Under the pieces are notes generated by a model, which was not told where the DNA came from, searched no databases, and was given only the letters and a program-made list of their open reading frames with translations. Shown here piece after piece: positions 5,565 to 11,080 of a stretch of 11,080 nt of DNA. The translations under genes and the position numbers were made by a program. The number at the start of each line of letters is the position of its first letter. The stretch's first letter is position 1. This DNA is from Salinibacterium sp. (lineage in GTDB: Bacteria > Actinomycetota > Actinomycetes > Actinomycetales > Microbacteriaceae), in NCBI GenBank assembly GCA_025352485.1, contig JANXTJ010000297.1, positions 1 through 11,080 of the forward strand, read 5' to 3'.

Positions 5565-6128
5565 TCAGTAGGTCTTTTCGGCCTCGTCGTCATCGTCGTC
5601 GAACTCGTCGTCATCATCGACATTGTCGTCGTCGTCGTTGTCGTCGTCGTCCGCCCCGGACTCGTCGATGTCGACGCCGTCGAGGTCTCCGCCGTGTAGG
5701 ACGTCGTTGCCCAGCAGGTCGTCGTCGTCATCGTCGTCGTCATCATGATCGTCGTCGTCGTCATCATGATCGTCGTCGTCATCGTCGTCGTCGGAATCCG
5801 ACGAGCCGTCGGCTACCTCTTGGGCGGCCTTGTAGTCGGCAAGTCTGTCGCTCCACGGAACCCAGTCCGGGGCGAGAAGCGACCCCTGGCCCGGCATCAG
5901 CTCGGCCTCAAGCACGGTCGGCTCCTGCCCGTCCACGTCAGCAATCGAGACGGTCCACTTCCAGCCCGGATAGCCCGGCTGCGCCGACTCGAAAAGCACC
6001 GACACAGCGCCATTGCCCTCGTCGGTCTCGCCGAAGAAAGCGCCGACGGTGTCGGCGGGGGTGATCTCTCGGAGAGCACCGCGAGCGAGCTCCTCGTAGC
6101 GTGACGTGGAGGAAGCGGACTCAGGCAT
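5565..6128 (-). CDS. DUF3027 protein with aspartate-rich tail
   Basis: A 187-residue protein. Residues about 10-105 match the actinobacterial DUF3027 plan: ALREITPADTVGAFFGETDE, PGYPGWKWTVSIADVDGQEP, VLEAELMPGQGSLLAPDWVPWSDRLADY (quoted in separate pieces). Residues 107-187 are an acidic low-complexity tail: 47 of 81 are Asp, interrupted by a conserved-looking island LLGNDVLHGGDLDGVDID. The start ATG (6128) overlaps the cold-shock gene stop by 8 bp, so the two are probably translationally coupled; in-frame starts further upstream lie well inside the cold-shock gene. The function of DUF3027 is unknown. An acidic tail beside an RNA/DNA-binding cold-shock protein would allow charge-based interaction with that protein or with nucleic-acid-binding surfaces, which is inference. 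Confidence 0.82.
   Translation of the reverse strand: MPESASSTSRYEELARGALREITPADTVGAFFGETDEGNGAVSVLFESAQPGYPGWKWTVSIADVDGQEPTVLEAELMPGQGSLLAPDWVPWSDRLADYKAAQEVADGSSDSDDDDDDDDHDDDDDDHDDDDDDDDDLLGNDVLHGGDLDGVDIDESGADDDDNDDDDNVDDDDEFDDDDDEAEKTY
5586..5792 (-). repeat. GAC/GAT trinucleotide repeat tract coding poly-Asp
   Basis: Two blocks (5718-5792 and 5586-5651) consist almost only of Asp codons. The first contains an exact 21-bp tandem duplication (5739-5759 and 5760-5780), seen in the protein as His residues 7 apart within Asp runs. Such tracts are prone to slipped-strand length change in multiples of 3. Confidence 0.9.
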
Positions 6129-6504
6129 CCAACTCGTCCGCAACCTTGCGCAGCATCGCCGCGATCGTGGTGCTGTGTGCCTTGTCCGGGTAGCGCCCAC
6201 GCTTGAGGTTGGTGCCGATGCCATCCATCAGCTTGACGAGGTCTTCGATGATGATGGCCATGTCATCCGCCGGCTTGCGATTGAGCTTCGCCAGCGACGG
6301 TGGCGCCTCCAGCACGCGCACAGACAGCGCCTGGGCACCCTTTTTACCGTCGGCAATGCCGAACTCGAGCTTCGTGCCCGCCTTGACACCGGTGGTGCCG
6401 GCGGGAAGCGCGGACGCATGAAGGAAGACTTCCTGACCGTCATCGGAGGTGATGAAGCCGAAGCCCTTCTCGTCGTCGTAGAACTTAACCTTGCCGGTGG
6501 GCAT
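6121..6504 (-). CDS. Cold-shock domain protein with C-terminal extension
   Basis: A 127-residue protein. Residues 1-66 are a cold-shock (OB-fold) domain with RNP1 KGFGFI (13-18) and RNP2 VFLHAS (26-31), which bind single-stranded RNA or DNA. Residues 67-127 are an extension absent from the usual 67-70-residue Csp proteins; it includes AIIIEDLVKLMDGIG and ends in AAMLRKVADELDA, likely helical. Longer Csp proteins of this kind are known in actinobacteria (CspB of mycobacteria is similar in length). The ATG at 6504 is supported by AAGGGAG 7 nt upstream. A -10-like TAGTCT is at 6539-6534 and an inverted TGTGG-TT-CCACA (6522-6533) lies in the leader. First gene of an operon with the overlapping DUF3027 gene. 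Confidence 0.93.
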   Translation of the reverse strand: MPTGKVKFYDDEKGFGFITSDDGQEVFLHASALPAGTTGVKAGTKLEFGIADGKKGAQALSVRVLEAPPSLAKLNRKPADDMAIIIEDLVKLMDGIGTNLKRGRYPDKAHSTTIAAMLRKVADELDA

Positions 6505-6570
6505 CGCTGTACTCCCTTATATGTGGTTCCACAAGACTAGAGGACGCGGCGTACCCCGTATCCTTGTGCT
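6505..6570. promoter_or_regulatory. Divergent promoter region, cold-shock gene / small membrane gene
   Basis: The minus strand carries TAGTCT (6539-6534), a leader with an inverted repeat TGTGG-TT-CCACA (6522-6533) and the ribosome binding site AAGGGAG. The plus strand carries TATCCT (6559-6564) 6 nt before the GTG at 6571, suggesting a leaderless transcript. The leader stem could affect cold-shock translation, which is inferred. Confidence 0.5.
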
Positions 6571-6852
6571 GTGGCAAAAGACCAACCCGCTCAGAACAGC
6601 CCAATCAGCGAACACCGCGTCGAGCGGGTACTCGCTTTCATGATTGCCGCCGCGATCGGACTCTCGATTATTTGCTTCATCGTGGTGATCATCGCGACCG
6701 CGGCCGGCCTCAAAAATTTTGGTACTCCGCCCTGGCCCACCGTGATCATCCTCCCGGCGATCGGGCTCCCGATCGGACTTGCCCTCATGATTGCGCTTAT
6801 CATCGTCAGTGCGCTTCGTCGGGGTCGTGAAGCAAGGGATGCCGGCAACTAA
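6571..6852 (+). CDS. Small two-TM membrane protein, function unknown
   Basis: A 93-residue protein with a polar N-terminus (MAKDQPAQNSPISEH), two strongly hydrophobic helices (about 20-45 and 56-81) joined by LKNFGTPPWP, and a basic C-terminus (RRGREARDAGN), suggesting both ends inside the cell. No catalytic motif is present. Homologues are sometimes labelled as transporter ATPases in databases, but there is no Walker motif here. The GTG at 6571 follows TATCCT by 6 nt and no ribosome binding site is present. The last 14 bases overlap the following helicase-associated gene, implying co-transcription. I do not recognise the function. Confidence 0.8.
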   Translation: MAKDQPAQNSPISEHRVERVLAFMIAAAIGLSIICFIVVIIATAAGLKNFGTPPWPTVIILPAIGLPIGLALMIALIIVSALRRGREARDAGN

Positions 6853-8701
6853 CGATTCCGCCCTCGCGCTGGCAGGGCAGTTGCGCTCGCTCAGCGACGC
6901 AGAACTCGCTGATCTGCTTGGCGCCCGTGAACTGCGCGAGTCGGGCATCCGAGACTTCTTCGACCTCGCCGAGGCCCTCCTCGACCCCGATTCTGTGCAG
7001 CACGCGCTCGGCCGACTCGATCGCCCGACGCTGACGGCACTCGCCGCCCTGAGCGATCTCGGTGCGGCCACCGTCGCGGATGTCGCGGCAACCCTCGCGA
7101 CGCTTGGCGCCAGCGATCCGTCGCTCGCTGCACACCTCGCCGACGCCGCGCGCCTCGCCCTCGTCACGCACGAGGCGGAGCTTCTCGTGGTGCCGGCTTC
7201 GGTGACGCGGCAATTTGCCCGCTGGCCCGAGCTCGAGCTGCCGACCCTCGCCGAGCTGGCAACGATCGGGGAACCGACCGCCGCCGCTTCGGTCGATGCG
7301 GTGGATGCGGTGGATGCGGCATTCACCGACCACGTGGCGGCTGAGCACGCCTTCGCCACCACCACCCAGATTTCCGAACTGCTCAGTGAGCTGCAGCACG
7401 ACTCGGCCCGCGAACTGGCCCGCGGCGGCATCGCGCTGCCCGACAGCAAGCGCCTCGCGTCGGCGATGGGTGTCGACCTGACCCGCGTAGCTGGCCTGCT
7501 CGAGATCGCGACTCGTGCCGGGCTTGCTGCCCTCGACGGCGGGCGTTGGATGCCGACGGCGGCAAGCTCCGGTTGGCTTTCGGGCCCATCGGGCGAGCGC
7601 TGGTCTCTGCTCGCGGCGGCCTGGCTCGACAGACTGCCGACCGACATCCGCGGCATTCTGGCGAAGCGCGCGCACGCCAGTTGGGGTGAGCGTCTCGATG
7701 AATACGTCGAATGGTTGTTCCCCGCCGGTGGCCCCTGGATGCACGACCGGGTCGTGGTGTACACCCGGGATGCCGAACTTCTGGGAATCACCGCCGCGAA
7801 CGCTCCCAGCACCCCCGGCATTGCCCTGCTGGTCGACGGCGCGGCCAGGGCTGCCCCGGTGATGTCTGCGCTGTTCCCCGCTGAGGTCGAAAAGGTCTAC
7901 CTGCAGCACGACCTATCGGTAGTCTCGCCGGGCCCGCTCGCACCGCGGATCGACTCCCGCCTGCGCACGATGTCTGACGTGGAGGGGCGGGCGCTGGCCT
8001 CCAGCTACCGGATATCCACCGCGTCCATTTACCGCGCCATGGCGGGCGGGGAAACCGCCGCCACGATCGGCGCGTTTCTGACGGAGATCTCGCTGACGGG
8101 CATCCCGCAGCCGCTCGCCTATCTGCTCGGTGAGGCGGCGGGCCGGTTCGGGCTGGTGCGGGTGGGAGCGCTCGACGACGGCTCGGCGCGCAGCTACGTG
8201 AGTTCGGCCGACGGCACCCTGTTGCGCACTCTGCTGGTCGACCACAGCCTCGCGGCCCTCGGATTGCAGCGCTCTGGTGCGCGCCTAGAAACCCGCTTCG
8301 ACCTTGCCGTGCTGTTTTGGACGTTGAGCGAGGCACGGTATCCGGTGGCCGCCGAAGATGCGAACGGCGAGATCATCGTGCTGGAGCGCCGCCAGGCGAT
8401 CAGGGCGACCCCGCCGACCGCCAGAGCCGCCGCGATCGGCCTCGTCGAAAAACTGCGCCTCGGAAGCTCCTCAGACCCCGAGGTGACGGGCAAGGCGTGG
8501 CTGGCCCGCCAACTGGATATCGCCATCAAGGGCAAGGTTGCCCTCACCGTGACCGTGCGGATGCCCAACGGCGCCGACATTAATTACCAGTTGGAGCCCG
8601 CCAGCGTTGCCGGCGGGCGGCTGCGCGCACGCGACCGCAAGGCCGATATCGAGCGCACCCTGCCGCTGGCGAATATCGTCAGCGTCGGCCCGGCCTCATA
8701 G
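6839..8701 (+). CDS. Helicase-associated protein with XPB/Ssl2-like domain
   Basis: A 620-residue cytosolic protein of the actinobacterial family encoded next to XPB (Rv0862c type in M. tuberculosis). An N-terminal helical region begins ALAGQLRSLSDAELADLLGAR. An Ala-rich middle part follows. A helicase-associated segment spans about 354-490: VYLQHDLSVVSPGPLAPRI, MSDVEGRALASSYRISTASI and SLTGIPQPLAYLL, typical of the XPB/Ssl2-associated domain. No Walker A/B motifs are seen, so it is not itself a helicase. It probably partners the XPB gene 27 bp downstream; this is inferred from synteny. The ATG at 6839 is chosen as the first Met matching the family start; the GTG at 6827 is an alternative, and neither has a well-spaced ribosome binding site. 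It overlaps the preceding gene by 14 bp, so re-initiation is likely. Confidence 0.87.
   Translation: MPATNDSALALAGQLRSLSDAELADLLGARELRESGIRDFFDLAEALLDPDSVQHALGRLDRPTLTALAALSDLGAATVADVAATLATLGASDPSLAAHLADAARLALVTHEAELLVVPASVTRQFARWPELELPTLAELATIGEPTAAASVDAVDAVDAAFTDHVAAEHAFATTTQISELLSELQHDSARELARGGIALPDSKRLASAMGVDLTRVAGLLEIATRAGLAALDGGRWMPTAASSGWLSGPSGERWSLLAAAWLDRLPTDIRGILAKRAHASWGERLDEYVEWLFPAGGPWMHDRVVVYTRDAELLGITAANAPSTPGIALLVDGAARAAPVMSALFPAEVEKVYLQHDLSVVSPGPLAPRIDSRLRTMSDVEGRALASSYRISTASIYRAMAGGETAATIGAFLTEISLTGIPQPLAYLLGEAAGRFGLVRVGALDDGSARSYVSSADGTLLRTLLVDHSLAALGLQRSGARLETRFDLAVLFWTLSEARYPVAAEDANGEIIVLERRQAIRATPPTARAAAIGLVEKLRLGSSSDPEVTGKAWLARQLDIAIKGKVALTVTVRMPNGADINYQLEPASVAGGRLRARDRKADIERTLPLANIVSVGPAS
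7291..7317 (+). repeat. Three tandem 9-bp units within a coding region
   Basis: GGTCGATGC followed by two exact copies of GGTGGATGC encode the VDAVDAVDA run in a linker of the helicase-associated protein. It keeps the frame and sits between conserved parts, so length variation between strains would be tolerated. Confidence 0.85.
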
Positions 8702-8716
8702 TTGGTGGACCGCACC

Positions 8717-8722
8717 TAGGCT
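8717..8722 (+). promoter_or_regulatory. Putative -10 box, leaderless XPB gene
   Basis: TAGGCT ends 6 nt before the ATG at 8729, identical to the box before dtxR. A start directly on the AUG is suggested; the AAGG touching the ATG is too close to act as a ribosome binding site. No -35 at normal distance is visible. Confidence 0.5.
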
Positions 8723-8728
8723 GTAAGG

Positions 8729-10375
8729 ATGCCCACAAACGGTCCCCTGATCGTGCAGTCCGACCGCACGGTGCTTCTGGAAGTCGCGCACCCCGACGCT
8801 CAGGATGCCCGGCACGACCTCGCCGTCTTTGCCGAGCTCGAGCGCGCCCCCGAGCACATCCACACCTACCGCATCACGCGGCTCGGCCTCTGGAACGCCC
8901 GCGCCGCCGGGCACACCGCCGAAAATATGCTCGACACGCTCGAGAAGTATTCCAAGTTCGCGATCCCCCAGTCGGTCATCATCGACATCACCGAAACGGT
9001 GGGCCGCTACGGTCGCCTCGTAATCGAGCGGGCGGATGACGGTGCCCTCACCCTCACCGCGACCGACGCCGCGGTGCTCAGCGAGATCACCAGAGCTCGT
9101 AAAATCGCGGCGCTGCTTTTCGAGAAGCGCGGACCGCACACGTACGTCGTGCAGGCCTGGGCTCGGGGGCAACTCAAGCAGGAGCTGCTCAAGCTGGGCT
9201 GGCCCGCCGAAGACCTCGCCGGCTACACGCCGGGCACCCCGCACGAGATCGCCCTCAACTCCGACGGCTGGCATTTGCGCCCGTACCAAAATCAGGCGAT
9301 CGATAACTTCTATGCGCACGGATCCGGTGTCGTCGTGCTGCCCTGCGGCGCGGGCAAGACCCTCGTCGGGCTCGGAGCGATGGCTGCGGGCAAGACGACC
9401 ACGCTGATTCTGGTGACGAACACCGTTTCCGCCCGGCAATGGAAAGCTGAGCTGCTGAAGCGCACGACGCTGACCGAGGAGGAGATCGGCGAGTACTCCG
9501 GCCAGGTCAAGCAGGTGCGGCCGGTCACAATCGCCACCTACCAAATTCTGACGGCTCGCCGCAAGGGCGAGTACGCCCACCTCGCGCTACTTGACGCCCT
9601 CGACTGGGGCCTGGTGATTTACGACGAGGTGCACCTGCTGCCCGCCCCGGTCTTCAAGCTCACCGCCGAGCTGCAGGCGCGTCGCCGGCTGGGTCTCACC
9701 GCGACCCTGGTGCGCGAGGACGGCCGCGAGGGCGACGTCTTCTCCCTCATCGGGCCGAAGCGATTCGACGCGCCCTGGAAAGAAATTGAGGCGCAGGGTT
9801 TCATCTCCCCGGCATCCTGCTTCGAGGTGCGCATCGACCTACCGGAGTCTGATCGACTCGAGTACGCGGCATCCGCCGATGATGAACGCTACCGACTTGC
9901 TGCCACCGCACCCGCGAAATTGGGCGTGGTGCGCGCGCTGGTTGCCAAACACGCGGGCGAGCGGATCCTCGTCATCGGCCAATACCTCGACCAGATCGAC
10001 GAACTGGCCGAGGCTCTGAACGCCCCGAAACTGACCGGTGCGACATCCATTGACGAGCGCGAGCGGCTGTATCAGGAGTTTCGCGACGGAATCACCAAGG
10101 TGCTGGTGGTCTCGAAGGTCGCAAACTTCTCGGTCGACCTGCCAGAGGCGACGGTGGCGATTCAGGTGTCAGGCTCGTTCGGCTCCCGGCAGGAGGAGGC
10201 TCAGCGCCTCGGCCGGCTTCTGCGCCCCAAGGAGAGCGGTCTGCCCGCCAACTTTTACACGCTCGTGGCGCGGGATACCGTCGACCAAGACTTCGCCCAG
10301 AACCGCCAGCGCTTCCTGGCCGAACAGGGCTACAGCTACACGATTCTCGACGCCAGTTCGCTGGCGGCGGCCTGA
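8729..10375 (+). CDS. xpb: XPB-type DNA repair helicase
   Basis: A complete 548-residue superfamily 2 helicase of the bacterial XPB group (M. tuberculosis Rv0861c type). XPB unwinds DNA 3'-to-5' using ATP and in eukaryotes acts in nucleotide excision repair and TFIIH; the bacterial role is less clear. An N-terminal domain covers about 1-180 (HTYRITRLGLWNARAAG). Helicase domain 1 has a Q-like LRPYQNQA (183-190), Walker A PCGAGKT (205-211), the DEVH box Asp299-His302, motif III LTATL and the XPB-specific RED triad Arg329-Glu330-Asp331. Helicase domain 2 ends in motif VI, SRQEEAQRLGRLLRP (486-500). The ATG at 8729 is supported by the TAGGCT box. It follows the helicase-associated gene by 27 bp and so may be expressed from both promoters. 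All key residues are intact. Confidence 0.96.
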   Translation: MPTNGPLIVQSDRTVLLEVAHPDAQDARHDLAVFAELERAPEHIHTYRITRLGLWNARAAGHTAENMLDTLEKYSKFAIPQSVIIDITETVGRYGRLVIERADDGALTLTATDAAVLSEITRARKIAALLFEKRGPHTYVVQAWARGQLKQELLKLGWPAEDLAGYTPGTPHEIALNSDGWHLRPYQNQAIDNFYAHGSGVVVLPCGAGKTLVGLGAMAAGKTTTLILVTNTVSARQWKAELLKRTTLTEEEIGEYSGQVKQVRPVTIATYQILTARRKGEYAHLALLDALDWGLVIYDEVHLLPAPVFKLTAELQARRRLGLTATLVREDGREGDVFSLIGPKRFDAPWKEIEAQGFISPASCFEVRIDLPESDRLEYAASADDERYRLAATAPAKLGVVRALVAKHAGERILVIGQYLDQIDELAEALNAPKLTGATSIDERERLYQEFRDGITKVLVVSKVANFSVDLPEATVAIQVSGSFGSRQEEAQRLGRLLRPKESGLPANFYTLVARDTVDQDFAQNRQRFLAEQGYSYTILDASSLAAA

Positions 10376-10404
10376 GCGGCACAGCGCCAGCTCGCTGGAA
10401 GCTG
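10351..10404. terminator. Duplicated hairpins at the XPB / convergent-gene junction
   Basis: Within the last XPB codons CGCCAG-TTCG-CTGGCG (10351-10366) forms a perfect stem with a TTCG tetraloop. A second hairpin at 10382-10404 has CCAG-CTCG-CTGG inside CAGC/GCTG arms. The 14-nt cores differ at one base. Lying between two convergent genes, they may act as a bidirectional terminator, though no T-tract follows. Confidence 0.45.
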
Positions 10405-10412
10405 CGTAGGGT

Positions 10413-10838
10413 TTAGCCGCCGCACCGCGCCAGTTGCCTTTCGGCGGCGCTCCGGTCGACGGCCCGGGAATCGCCGCCGGCCGTGTTTCGCGCCCAATGC
10501 ACGACGACACCGTCGGAATCGCCGAGCCTGAGCCGGAGATCATCCGGGTTGTGAAGATGGGCGGCGTTGCCTGGCACCTCGACGTGCAGGTTGCTCGGCT
10601 GAGGCGCCCCGCTCCAGTGCGCGAGCGCACTCGCACAAGCCAGGCGGCCGCCGACGCGCCAGGCACGCATGACAGCGTCCGATTCCGTGGGCAGCGCATA
10701 CCAGCCCCGTCTGACCCGCACGATCGCCCCGTGCATGAGCGCGATCTTCACGATCTCACGCCAATGGTCGAGGTACAGGAGCTGGCTCATCGAGACCAGT
10801 CCGCCGTATTTCCGGATGTCGTTTTCGAGTTTTCCCAT
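10413..10838 (-). pseudogene. Truncated AbiEi-like winged-helix / DUF559-family remnant
   Basis: A 141-residue frame starting at ATG 10838. Residues 1-50 (LENDIRKYGGLVSMSQL, IVRVRRGWYALP) resemble the winged-helix domain called AbiEi antitoxin-like. Residues 55-120 (MRAWRVGGRLACASALAHW, LHVEVPGNAAHL, VVVHWARN) match the next conserved part of this actinobacterial family. Full-length members usually continue for another 130-150 residues into a DUF559/Vsr-like nuclease-fold domain. Here the frame stops at RQLARCGG, 37 bp from the XPB stop, and no other frame beyond it resumes the domain. I read this as a 3'-truncated remnant; a functional short protein remains possible. No cognate toxin gene is nearby. 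No clear ribosome binding site is present. Confidence 0.6.
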
Positions 10839-10902
10839 GGACCGATGATCGCTAGGTCGGGCGCCGACCGGAGCTGCGGCGAGGGTTCGGGTAGCTTCCT
10901 CC

Positions 10903-10926
10903 AAACGTTCACACTGTGAAGGACAG
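10903..10926 (+). repeat. Hairpin repeat, copy 1
   Basis: A 24-nt element beginning AAACG and ending GGACAG, with inverted arms TTCAC and GTGAA around ACT. It is identical to copy 2 except for two bases in and beside the loop. Confidence 0.85.
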
Positions 10927-10957
10927 GTCACGAGATCCGCCGAGCACGCGGCGGCCA

Positions 10958-10997
10958 GCGGGGTCGCCTGCGAGGCGGCCTGCGGGGTCGCCTGCGA
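10958..10997 (+). repeat. 16-bp direct repeat, period 24
   Basis: GCGGGGTCGCCTGCGA occurs exactly at 10958-10973 and 10982-10997. The two copies lie between hairpin copies 1 and 2, and the second touches hairpin copy 2. Confidence 0.9.
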
Positions 10998-11020
10998 AAC
11001 GTTCACGCAGTGAAGGACAG
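10997..11020 (+). repeat. Hairpin repeat, copy 2
   Basis: The same 24-nt element as copy 1, with TTCAC-GCA-GTGAA, in direct orientation 94 bp downstream. Confidence 0.85.
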
Positions 11021-11048
11021 CGGCGGCACGGTCTCGTTTGAGCCGCAA

Positions 11049-11073
11049 GCGTCCTTCGCTGCGTGAGCGGTTT
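11049..11073 (-). repeat. Hairpin repeat, copy 3 (inverted, diverged)
   Basis: In the opposite orientation, GTCCTTC-CTGCGTGA-CG-TTT of the element is recognisable with four substitutions and one inserted G relative to copy 2. The arms are weakened but still pair partly. Confidence 0.6.
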
Positions 11074-11080
11074 GAGAGAG

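Larger units (their letters stand above)
10839..11080. other. Non-coding repeat-rich stretch (right edge)
   Basis: The minus-strand frame of the preceding gene extends through this stretch, but the predicted peptide is low-complexity (SQATPQAA, SQATPLAA) and lies on repeated hairpins, so I treat it as intergenic. It holds three copies of a 24-nt hairpin element and a 16-bp direct repeat, listed separately. No promoter is clear. Confidence 0.6.

Noticed and set aside
5745..6104. Plus-strand frame starting with a Val/Ile-rich hydrophobic run, looking like a membrane protein
   Set aside because: The hydrophobic run is the reverse complement of the GAC/GAT repeat that codes poly-Asp on the minus strand.
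6571..6852. Multidrug ABC transporter ATPase, a label used for similar proteins
   Set aside because: The 93-residue product has two membrane helices and no Walker A, Walker B or signature motif.
6517..7821. Long minus-strand frame (434 codons), Ser/Arg/Ala-rich
   Set aside because: It crosses the small membrane gene and the start of the helicase-associated gene; composition is that of a shadow frame in high-GC DNA.
10413..10838. Type IV toxin-antitoxin system
   Set aside because: Only an AbiEi-like winged-helix segment is present; there is no AbiEii-type nucleotidyltransferase gene in the window.
10839..11048. N-terminal extension of the AbiEi-like gene, or a CRISPR array
   Set aside because: The extension would be translated repeats with no conserved content. 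The repeats number three, are unevenly spaced and one is inverted, which does not fit a CRISPR array.

Overview
This window looks like chromosomal DNA of a high-GC Gram-positive actinobacterium, most likely a member of the Microbacteriaceae. The reasons are strong GC bias at third codon positions, frequent GTG/TTG starts, several start codons that appear leaderless, a DtxR-type iron regulator, and the neighbourhood serC / DUF2530 / DUF3027 / cold-shock protein / helicase-associated protein / XPB helicase. The genus cannot be named from the sequence. Most of the window is core chromosome rather than mobile DNA.

Layout. Positions 1-349 hold no gene I can recognise. A tRNA-Arg(CCU) gene lies on the minus strand at 350-424. 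A minus-strand cell-wall region follows (500-3194): a secreted CHAP-domain hydrolase, an HNH endonuclease family protein, and a secreted NlpC/P60 endopeptidase. The two hydrolases share the same N-terminal plan (basic cytosolic head, one hydrophobic segment ending in PAYA, a VARD motif followed by a short spacer) but carry different catalytic domains. A GTNAC-N6-GTNAC motif resembling an MtrA site sits just upstream of the CHAP gene promoter. A strong rho-independent terminator ends the NlpC/P60 unit.

The centre contains a divergent pair, dtxR (minus) and serC (plus), with only 40 bp between start codons and both predicted -10 boxes inside that gap. A small DUF2530 membrane protein follows serC. 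It meets, tail to tail, a two-gene minus-strand operon: a cold-shock protein with a C-terminal extension, overlapping a DUF3027 protein with an extraordinary aspartate-rich tail.

The right part is a plus-strand DNA-repair-like cluster: a two-TM small membrane protein, then (overlapping) a helicase-associated protein with an XPB/Ssl2-like domain, then a complete XPB-type helicase. A convergent minus-strand gene at 10413-10838 looks like an AbiEi-type winged-helix protein that has lost its expected C-terminal nuclease-like domain. The last 240 bp hold a non-coding repeat cluster: three copies of a 24-nt hairpin element and a 16-bp direct repeat.

No mobile element, CRISPR array or clearly new multi-gene system is visible. 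The most unusual items are the module-swapped hydrolase pair with its MtrA-like site, the poly-Asp tail with an exact 21-bp tandem duplication, the head-to-head dtxR/serC promoters, the recurrent TAGNCT box 6-7 nt before start codons, and the right-end repeat family.
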